Under the pieces are notes generated by a model that worked only from the letters and a program-made list of their open reading frames with translations, was not told the origin of the DNA and did not search any database. The translations under genes were made by a program, and so were the position numbers. Below, piece by piece: positions 1 to 5,179 of a stretch of DNA of 5,179 nt; the stretch's first letter is position 1; each line of letters begins with the position of its first letter. Source of the stretch: Rhodospirillales bacterium (lineage in GTDB: Bacteria > Pseudomonadota > Alphaproteobacteria > Rhodospirillales > JABHCV01); the NCBI GenBank assembly GCA_016776705.1, contig JADHSW010000200.1:1-5179 (forward strand), written 5' to 3'.

Positions 1-1
1 C

Positions 2-1798
2 TTGAACGACCGGTCCCTAGTAAAAGAATACCAGCACCGATCGACGACCAGCCTGATGCGTCGGCTGGTGCGTGACTATATCCGCCCGTACATCGGCTGG
101 ATTGGCTCCGCCGTGTTTTTCATGATTGTGGTTTCCGCGGCCACGGGCATGTCCGCCTGGCTGATGGAACCCATTGTCGATGACGTTTTTGTCGCCAAAA
201 ACAAGGATACCTTGTGGCTGGTCGGCATGGCGGTTCTGGTTACCTTTACCATAAAGGGGGCCGCGAATTATGCCCAGGCGACCCTGATCAGCCGCGTTGG
301 CATGAAAATCATCGCCGACGCGCAAAGCCGCCTGTTCGCCCACCTTGAACGAATGGACCTGGGCTTTTTCCATTCCAACCCGACAGGAACGCTGATTTCG
401 CGCTTTACCGTCGATATCGGCCAGATGCGCAATGTCGTCTCAAACGCCCTGACCAGTTTGGGCAAAGATCTGATGAGCCTGATCGCCCTAGTATCGGTGA
501 TGTTTTACCAGAACTGGCAGCTTGCTTTTATCGCTATCTTCGTCTTTCCCATCGCCATCCTGCCCATCGCCAGGCTGGGCAAGCGCATCCGCAAAGTCAC
601 CGCCAACACCCAGATGGAATCTGGGTTGTTCATGACCCTGTTGGAACAAACATTCCAGGGCATTCGCGTGGTTAAGGCTTATGGCATGGAAGACTATGAA
701 AAAGGCCGCATGGATGATCTGATCAACAAGCTGTTCCGCCTGACATTCAAATCCGCGCGCATCCGCGCCCTTGCAAGCCCAATCATGGAATCCCTGGGCG
801 GCGTCGCCGTCGCCATCGTCATTATTTATGGCGGCCAGCAGGTCATCGACGGAATCAACACTCCGGGAGCTTTCTTCTCGTTCATCACGGCGTTGCTGAT
901 GGCCTACGAGCCCATGAAGCGCCTCGCAAATCTTAACGCCAGCATGCAGGAAGGCCTTGCTGGTGCACAGCGCCTGTTCGACGTCTTGGATACGGAACCT
1001 GAAATTCTCGACAAGGCGGATGCCAGACCGATCAGCGACGTCAAGGGCAACATCATCCTGAACGACGTCGACTTTTCCTATACCCCTGACGTTCCGGCGC
1101 TCGCGGGGGTAACCCTTGAAGTTCCTGCCGGAAAGCGGGTCGCCCTGGTTGGGCCGTCCGGCGCTGGCAAATCGACAATCCTGAATTTGATTCCGCGCTT
1201 TTACGATATTGATCAGGGCCGGGTGAGTATCGATGGTATCGACGTTCGCGACGTAACCATGGCTTCCCTGCACGAGCACATCGCCCTGGTCAGTCAGGAA
1301 ATCACCCTTTTCGACGATACGGTTCGGGCCAACATTGCTTACGGACGGGCAGGAGCCAGCGACGCTGAAATCGAGGACGCAGCCCGCCATGCCGCCGCAC
1401 ACGAATTCATTGTCAACTTGCCGGATGGCTATCAAACCCGGGTTGGCGAGCAAGGCGTCAAGCTTTCGGGCGGGCAGCGCCAGCGAATGGCGATTGCCAG
1501 GGCGATGCTGAAAAATGCGCCGATCCTGCTTCTTGACGAAGCCACGTCGGCGCTGGATACGGAATCTGAACGGCAGGTACAAAAGGCGCTGGACGAGCTG
1601 ATGAGCGGCCGCACGACACTGGTTATCGCGCACAGGCTATCTACCGTCGTCGATGCAGACGTGATCTACGTCATCGAAGGCGGACGCATTTCCCAATCGG
1701 GCAGTCACGCCGCCTTGCTTGAACAAGGAGGTCCATACGCCAGGCTTTACGCCCTGCAATTTGCTTCCGAAGAAAACAAAGACGTGGTGAACCAGTGA
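2..1798 (+). CDS. msbA: Lipid A export ABC transporter, ATP-binding/permease protein MsbA (start unresolved, possibly 5' partial)
   Basis: Half-transporter that, as a homodimer in the inner membrane, uses ATP to flip lipid A-core from the cytoplasmic to the periplasmic face. Counting from the TTG at 2, six hydrophobic segments lie near residues 32-54, 71-92, 157-176, 174-192, 261-282 and 289-306, followed by an ABC ATPase domain at about 349-585. That domain has all its motifs: A-loop Tyr360, Walker A GPSGAGKST 384-392 (Lys390), Q-loop Gln432, signature LSGGQ 488-492, Walker B ILLLDE 508-513 (Asp512, Glu513) and H-loop His544. The length of 598 residues is close to E. coli MsbA (582, from memory). 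The start is uncertain: the TTG at 2 sits at the window edge with no visible ribosome binding site, and the first ATG (56, residue 19) has no good site either, so the true start may lie upstream. ABC exporters of this type also include multidrug and other lipid exporters, but the neighbours waaA, lpxK and lpxL favour lipid A flipping. Confidence 0.93.
   Translation: MNDRSLVKEYQHRSTTSLMRRLVRDYIRPYIGWIGSAVFFMIVVSAATGMSAWLMEPIVDDVFVAKNKDTLWLVGMAVLVTFTIKGAANYAQATLISRVGMKIIADAQSRLFAHLERMDLGFFHSNPTGTLISRFTVDIGQMRNVVSNALTSLGKDLMSLIALVSVMFYQNWQLAFIAIFVFPIAILPIARLGKRIRKVTANTQMESGLFMTLLEQTFQGIRVVKAYGMEDYEKGRMDDLINKLFRLTFKSARIRALASPIMESLGGVAVAIVIIYGGQQVIDGINTPGAFFSFITALLMAYEPMKRLANLNASMQEGLAGAQRLFDVLDTEPEILDKADARPISDVKGNIILNDVDFSYTPDVPALAGVTLEVPAGKRVALVGPSGAGKSTILNLIPRFYDIDQGRVSIDGIDVRDVTMASLHEHIALVSQEITLFDDTVRANIAYGRAGASDAEIEDAARHAAAHEFIVNLPDGYQTRVGEQGVKLSGGQRQRMAIARAMLKNAPILLLDEATSALDTESERQVQKALDELMSGRTTLVIAHRLSTVVDADVIYVIEGGRISQSGSHAALLEQGGPYARLYALQFASEENKDVVNQ
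1786..1797 (+). promoter_or_regulatory. Ribosome binding site and GTG start of the DUF374 gene, inside the msbA end
   Basis: GGTGA at 1786-1790 matches the 3' part of the extended Shine-Dalgarno consensus and lies 4 bases before the GTG start at 1795. The GTG shares bases with the msbA TGA stop (GTGA, 1795-1798). No ATG, GTG or TTG is seen in this frame back to about 1726, so the GTG is the best start. Spacing is a little short and the match is partial, so initiation may depend on ribosomes finishing msbA. Confidence 0.55.
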
Positions 1799-2523
1799 GG
1801 CTGGATAAAAGAATTCTTAGCTCCCGCACGGTGCAGGGATTGTTGTGCTTTATTGCCTCGCATTATATCCGCTTTGTCTACCTGACAAGCCGCTGGAGGG
1901 TTGTTGGTGGCGACATCCCAAAAAAATTCTGGGATGAAGACAAGATGTTCCTGCTGTGCTTTTGGCACGGTCGTCTGTTGATGATGCCCTACTGTTGGCA
2001 AAAGTCGAAGCCAATCCACATGATGATTTCCATGCACAAGGATGGACGATTGCTTTCCGACACCGTTGCCCACTTTGGCGTCAAAACCATTGTCGGCTCA
2101 ACCTCCAGAGGCGGGGCGGCGGCCTTGCGCGCCATGGTCAAAACCGTAAAGGCCGGTGAGTATGTCGGCCTGACACCGGACGGCCCGCGCGGGCCGCGCA
2201 TGCATGCCCAGGATGGCATCATCACCATCGCGCGTCTGGCGAAGGTTCCAATCATCCCGATCAGTTATTCATCAAGCCGCGCCAAAATCCTTGGCTCCTG
2301 GGATAGTTTCATGGCGCCGCTGCCTTTCGGGCGCGGCGTCTTTGTCTGGGGTGAACCTGTCGAAGTCCCCCATACAACGGATAAAGACATTCTGGAGGAA
2401 ACCCGCCAGAAGGTTGAAGCGGCCATGAACGCCGTCAGCGCCGAAGCGGATCGCCTGTGCGGGCAGGTTCCTGTCATGCCTGCTGAAATATGCCCCGAGC
2501 CAGCCGGGGAGACGCGGACATGA
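1795..2523 (+). CDS. DUF374 family lysophospholipid acyltransferase-like protein, candidate lipid A secondary acyltransferase (LpxJ-like)
   Basis: A 242-residue protein of the DUF374 family, part of the wider lysophospholipid acyltransferase superfamily. Visible landmarks are an N-terminal hydrophobic stretch at about 10-30 (likely membrane anchoring), FWHGRLL with His58, HKDGRLL with His81 and Asp83, STSRGGAAAL at 102-111, and TPDGPRGPR at 127-135 with Asp129. The last two are the most typical signatures of the family. There is no classical HX4D/E box at His58 (the residue five on is Met63), unlike the LpxL-type protein at the end of the window. The gene lies between msbA and waaA, overlapping both by 4 bases, so a job in late lipid A synthesis is the natural inference. 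From memory, Helicobacter pylori LpxJ, which adds the 3' secondary acyl chain in place of LpxM, belongs to this family. Whether this protein does the same cannot be told from sequence. A role on another lipid remains possible. Family call firm; substrate inferred. Confidence 0.85.
   Translation: MRLDKRILSSRTVQGLLCFIASHYIRFVYLTSRWRVVGGDIPKKFWDEDKMFLLCFWHGRLLMMPYCWQKSKPIHMMISMHKDGRLLSDTVAHFGVKTIVGSTSRGGAAALRAMVKTVKAGEYVGLTPDGPRGPRMHAQDGIITIARLAKVPIIPISYSSSRAKILGSWDSFMAPLPFGRGVFVWGEPVEVPHTTDKDILEETRQKVEAAMNAVSAEADRLCGQVPVMPAEICPEPAGETRT
2506..2522 (+). promoter_or_regulatory. Strong Shine-Dalgarno that sets the waaA start at 2520
   Basis: GGGGAGA at 2506-2512 is followed after 7 bases by ATG at 2520, which overlaps the stop of the DUF374 gene as ATGA (2520-2523). 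The upstream in-frame ATG at 2490 would place this motif inside the coding region and has no comparable site before it. A second ATG follows directly at 2523, also within reach of the same motif. The site lies inside the end of the DUF374 gene. Confidence 0.75.
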
Positions 2524-3788
2524 TGCTGTCTCTTTACCGGAGCGTCACCACCATCGGGCAACCCCTGATCCGATTTTACCTTTCAAGACGATTGGCCAAG
2601 GGCAAGGAAAGTCGGGATCGCTTTGGTGAACGACTGGGTGTGGCGGGCATGGCGCGTCCGGATGGTTGGCTGATCTGGATTCACGCGGCAAGCGTTGGTG
2701 AATCCCTTTCCCTGCTGCCGGTGATCGAACGCTTGCGCACCGACTGGGCAGACTGGAACATTCTGGTCACCACCGGCACCCTGACCTCGGCGGCCCTGAT
2801 GAAGGAACGCCTGCCTGAAGGAGCCTTCCATCAGTTCGTACCCGTGGATCGCATGGCTTACGTGGAAAAATTCCTTGATCATTGGCGACCTGATCTTGCC
2901 TTGTGGGCAGAATCCGAATTCTGGCCCAATCTGATCAGTCGCTCCGCCGCCCGAAACCTTCCCATGGTTTTGGTGAATGGGCGGATATCAAACAAATCCC
3001 ACAAAGGCTGGCGGCGCTTCCCCGGATTTATAAAAAAAATCCTGCAGGCCTTTTCACTGTGTCTTGGCCAAACCAGGGTCGATGCCGCTCGTTTGGCGGA
3101 TCTGGGTGCGCCAAATACAAAGTCAGTCGGCAATCTGAAATTCGCCGCACCGGCGCTTCCGGTCAATGAGCGCGCACTTGATAAGCTTTATACCCTGATT
3201 GGGGATCGCCCCTGTTGGCTGGCCTCCAGCACCCATCAGGGAGAAGAAGAAATTGTCGGTCGTGTCCACCTTGCCTTGAAGGAAGACCATCCCGATCTGC
3301 TTAGCGTCATTGTACCGCGCCATCCCGGACGCGGCGTTGCGATCTCTATCGCCCTGAAGAATATGGGCCTGAAAGTTGCCCTTCGTTCGGCAGAGGATGA
3401 TGTCAACAAGGGCACGGATGTCTATATCGCCGACACCATGGGCGAGTTGGGACTTTTTTACCGCCTCGCAAAAATTGTTTTTATTGGCAAATCTCTGGTT
3501 CCGCTCGGTGGGCAAAATCCACTGGAAGCCGCCTTGCTGGACTGCGCCATCGTGTTCGGCCCGCACATGGGCAATTTTGATGAAATCACCGCCAAATTCA
3601 AACAGAAACAGGCCTGCCTGGAAGTTGCTAATGAGGCGGTCCTCAGGGACACCGTCTCGCGCTTGCTTGAAGACATGCAGGAATGCGAACGTCTGGCAAA
3701 GGCAGCGAGCACCGTCGCTGATGACGAATCAGGTGTACTTGATGCGGTGCTGGAGGAACTGAAGCCCTACCTGCTGAGGAAACGCTGA
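2520..3788 (+). CDS. waaA: 3-deoxy-D-manno-octulosonic acid (Kdo) transferase, family GT30
   Basis: Transfers Kdo from CMP-Kdo to lipid IVA at the cytoplasmic face of the inner membrane. With the start at 2520 the product is 422 residues, close to the 425 of E. coli WaaA (from memory). An N-terminal hydrophobic helix at about 3-22 anchors the protein. The N-terminal half has RFGER with Glu37, placed like the catalytic glutamate of the family, and HAASVGE at 55-61. The C-terminal half has SSTHQGEE around 236-243, PRHPGR 266-271, MGELG 307-311, GGQNPLE 330-336 (Glu336) and PHMGNF 348-353, all hallmarks of this enzyme. No key motif is missing. An earlier in-frame ATG at 2490 would add ten polar residues (MPRASRGDAD) and is disfavoured by the ribosome binding site. 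The gene overlaps the DUF374 gene by 4 bases and ends 1 base before lpxK. Whether it adds one, two or more Kdo units cannot be read from the sequence. Also known as kdtA. Confidence 0.97.
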   Translation: MMLSLYRSVTTIGQPLIRFYLSRRLAKGKESRDRFGERLGVAGMARPDGWLIWIHAASVGESLSLLPVIERLRTDWADWNILVTTGTLTSAALMKERLPEGAFHQFVPVDRMAYVEKFLDHWRPDLALWAESEFWPNLISRSAARNLPMVLVNGRISNKSHKGWRRFPGFIKKILQAFSLCLGQTRVDAARLADLGAPNTKSVGNLKFAAPALPVNERALDKLYTLIGDRPCWLASSTHQGEEEIVGRVHLALKEDHPDLLSVIVPRHPGRGVAISIALKNMGLKVALRSAEDDVNKGTDVYIADTMGELGLFYRLAKIVFIGKSLVPLGGQNPLEAALLDCAIVFGPHMGNFDEITAKFKQKQACLEVANEAVLRDTVSRLLEDMQECERLAKAASTVADDESGVLDAVLEELKPYLLRKR

Positions 3789-3792
3789 TATG
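3775..3792 (+). promoter_or_regulatory. Ribosome binding site of lpxK
   Basis: TGAGGA at 3775-3780, inside the last codons of waaA, lies 9 bases before the ATG at 3790. The waaA TGA (3786-3788) falls between the two, so a ribosome ending waaA is positioned to start lpxK. This supports the ATG at 3790 as the start. Confidence 0.65.
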
Positions 3793-4770
3793 CAAGCGCC
3801 CGATTTCTGGCAATCCGGTAAAGGCGGCATCGTCGCCGAACTGCTGTCGCCGCTGGGCTGGCTATATGGATTCGCCACACAGCGCAAACTAAGCTCGACA
3901 ACACCCTGGACTTCACCGGTGCCGGTTCTATGTGTTGGAAATCTTATCGCCGGTGGCGCAGGAAAAACCCCTGTCGCACTGGATATTGGCGACAGGCTGA
4001 AAAATAAAGGCAAGGCCGTCCATTTTTTGTCGCGCGGATATGGTGGCAGCGAAAAAGGCCCCCTGCTTGTCGATCCCGCCAGGCATGATTTCAGACGCGT
4101 GGGCGACGAACCCCTTTTGCTGGCGACCCGCGGACCGACCTGGGTGTCGCGTGAACGTAAGGCCGGTTGTATGGCGGCAGCCGAAGCCGGAGCCGACGTC
4201 ATCATCATGGATGATGGCTTTCAAAACCCTTACATCCACAGGAACTTTTCCCTTATCGTCGTCGATGGTGGTTACGGTTTCGGCAATGGAAAAATGATCC
4301 CGGCGGGTCCGTTGAGGGAAACCATTTCAACCGGCTTAAGCCGGGCCGATGCCGCCGTGATTATTGGCGAGGATAATACAGGTGCCACGGCGGCGATTTG
4401 CCAAAACGCTCACACACCCTTGCGCGCCCGCCTTGTACCCGACCCTTTGCCAGCAAAAGCAACCGATATGCCGCTCATCGCCTTTGCCGGAATTGGAAGG
4501 CCTGAGAAATTCTTCAGGACGGTCGCGGATATGGATTTTCCTGTCATTACAACGATCCCTTTCGCCGACCATCACGCCTATAGAGACGCCGAAATGAAAC
4601 AACTTCTCAAAATGGCTAAAAACGCCAATGCCCGTTTACTGACGACGGAAAAGGACGCTCAACGTTTGCCCGCTTCATTTTTAAGTGAAATCTCCGTCCT
4701 GTCCGTGCGCCTTGAGTGGAGCGACGAAGCCGCCATTGAACATCTGCTGGACGGGATCGACAATGCTTAA
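3790..4770 (+). CDS. lpxK: Tetraacyldisaccharide 4'-kinase (lipid A 4'-kinase)
   Basis: Phosphorylates the 4' position of tetraacyldisaccharide 1-phosphate with ATP, giving lipid IVA, the acceptor for WaaA. The product has 326 residues, almost the same as E. coli LpxK (328, from memory). An amphipathic/hydrophobic N-terminal stretch at about 15-32 fits its peripheral membrane attachment. The P-loop is GNLIAGGAGKTP at 50-61 (Lys59, Thr60), the family's version of Walker A. It is followed by SRGYGG 81-86, GDEP 105-108 (Asp106, Glu107), DDGFQN 141-146 and FADHHAY 258-264 (His261, His262). From family knowledge, an aspartate in the GDEP region and a histidine of the DHH region form the catalytic pair, and DDGxQ helps bind the nucleotide. 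Asn146 replaces the His seen in many gammaproteobacterial enzymes (DDGLQH); I recall this as common in Alphaproteobacteria. The gene starts 1 base after waaA and overlaps the next gene by 8 bases. All key motifs are intact. Confidence 0.97.
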   Translation: MQAPDFWQSGKGGIVAELLSPLGWLYGFATQRKLSSTTPWTSPVPVLCVGNLIAGGAGKTPVALDIGDRLKNKGKAVHFLSRGYGGSEKGPLLVDPARHDFRRVGDEPLLLATRGPTWVSRERKAGCMAAAEAGADVIIMDDGFQNPYIHRNFSLIVVDGGYGFGNGKMIPAGPLRETISTGLSRADAAVIIGEDNTGATAAICQNAHTPLRARLVPDPLPAKATDMPLIAFAGIGRPEKFFRTVADMDFPVITTIPFADHHAYRDAEMKQLLKMAKNANARLLTTEKDAQRLPASFLSEISVLSVRLEWSDEAAIEHLLDGIDNA

Positions 4771-5179
4771 AAGATACCTGTCCCACCCCCTGCAAGGTCT
4801 TGCCAGTTACGTCTTTTTCGCGCTGATCAAGCTGTTACCCATAAGCTGGGCATCCTCACTTGGCGGATGGATTGGACGAGAAATAGGCCCCGGCCTGGGC
4901 ATATCCAGGCGCGCCCGGCGGAATCTTGCCATCGCCTTCCCCGAAAAAAGCAGCGAGGAGATCGAACGTCTTGTCCTGGAAATGTGGGATAATCTGGGCC
5001 GCACGGTGATGGAATACCCGTTGCTGGGACGCATCAAAGTCAAAGGAGCCAACCCCCACGTGGAAGTTATCGGGGCCGAGAATATCGACCTCATTCGCGA
5101 CGATGACAAGGCGGGCATTTTTTTCTCGGGTCACATTGCCAATTGGGAAATTCCGGCCATCTGCATTTCCGAAAATGGC
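4763..5179 (+). CDS. lpxL: LpxL/HtrB-type lipid A late (lauroyl-type) acyltransferase, 3' end cut by the window
   Basis: Reading from ATG 4763 the frame stays open to the window end, giving the first 139 residues of a protein that is usually about 290-310 long. It transfers a secondary acyl chain from acyl-ACP to Kdo-lipid IVA at the inner membrane. Seen in the sequence: a basic N-terminus (MLKR), a hydrophobic segment at about 12-37 that anchors LpxL-type enzymes, RRNLAIAFPE at 52-61 (a typical family signature), and SGHIANWE with His124 and Glu129, which is the catalytic HX4E box. The start overlaps the end of lpxK by 8 bases (4763-4770), with a weak GGGA at 4753-4756 six bases upstream. 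The missing C-terminal half carries the acyl-chain and substrate determinants, so LpxL and LpxM-like members cannot be separated with certainty and chain length cannot be predicted. Confidence 0.9.
   Translation, partial: MLKRYLSHPLQGLASYVFFALIKLLPISWASSLGGWIGREIGPGLGISRRARRNLAIAFPEKSSEEIERLVLEMWDNLGRTVMEYPLLGRIKVKGANPHVEVIGAENIDLIRDDDKAGIFFSGHIANWEIPAICISENG

Noticed and set aside
488..1633. Long open frame of 381 codons on the minus strand opposite msbA
   Set aside because: It lies wholly opposite a gene with complete ABC motifs. Its translation is rich in Arg, Gln, His and Asp with no recognisable domain, as expected from the antisense of a GC-rich coding region.
1725..1732. Consensus-like Shine-Dalgarno AAGGAGGT inside msbA
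   Set aside because: No suitable start codon follows at the right distance in a frame that leads to a gene; it encodes the Gln-Gly-Gly part of the MsbA C-terminus and is about 60 bases from the next real start.
2182..2195. Perfect palindrome GGCCCGCGCGGGCC in the DUF374 gene, followed by GCATGCATGC at 2198-2207
   Set aside because: The first encodes the conserved DGPRGPR motif, so protein constraint and high GC explain it; no T-run or repeated copy suggests a regulatory hairpin.
3123..3566. Minus-strand open frame of 147 codons opposite waaA
   Set aside because: Antisense shadow of conserved WaaA motifs; no domain, and no supporting ribosome binding site noted.
3729..4208. Minus-strand open frame of 159 codons opposite the waaA/lpxK junction
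   Set aside because: Spans the end of one certain gene and the start of another on the opposite strand; low-complexity Ser/Pro-rich translation typical of antisense frames.
4216..4227. Asn146 in place of His in the LpxK DDGxQH motif
   Set aside because: I recall the Asn form as common in alphaproteobacterial LpxK, and the two Asp, Gly and Gln are intact, so there is no sign of an inactive enzyme.
5132..5149. HX4E rather than HX4D in the LpxL-type protein
   Set aside because: Glutamate at this position is normal for LpxL-type acyltransferases, so it is not a defect.

Overview
The window is one uninterrupted run of five plus-strand genes that together encode the late part of lipid A / Kdo2-lipid A synthesis and its export across the inner membrane. 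The order is msbA (flippase, 5' end at or beyond the window edge), a DUF374-type acyltransferase, waaA (Kdo transferase), lpxK (lipid A 4'-kinase) and an lpxL/htrB-type late acyltransferase (3' end cut by the window). No RNA gene, mobile element, CRISPR array, repeat family, promoter or terminator can be supported, and no stretch without a gene exceeds a few bases.

The organism is a Gram-negative bacterium with a complete Raetz-type pathway. A composition in the mid-to-high 50s % G+C (judged by eye), the alphaproteobacterial look of the proteins (for example the DDGFQN form of the LpxK motif) and the order msbA-DUF374-waaA-lpxK-lpxL point to an alphaproteobacterium, most like Rhodospirillales and relatives. 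This placement is inference from remembered gene order and protein style, not from a search.

Layout: 2-1798 msbA; 1795-2523 DUF374 acyltransferase (GTG start, 4-base overlap with msbA); 2520-3788 waaA (ATGA 4-base overlap, strong Shine-Dalgarno that decides the start); 3790-4770 lpxK (1 base after the waaA stop); 4763-5179 lpxL (8-base overlap with lpxK, runs off the end). The junctions are so tight that the genes are almost certainly co-transcribed and probably translationally coupled.

How they work together: LpxK phosphorylates the 4' position of the tetraacyl disaccharide to make lipid IVA. WaaA adds Kdo from CMP-Kdo. LpxL, and possibly the DUF374 protein, add secondary acyl chains on the cytoplasmic face. 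MsbA then flips the finished molecule to the periplasmic face. The least characterised member is the DUF374 gene, whose position suggests it is the second late acyltransferase. The rest is a well-known pathway, and I do not see an undescribed system here.
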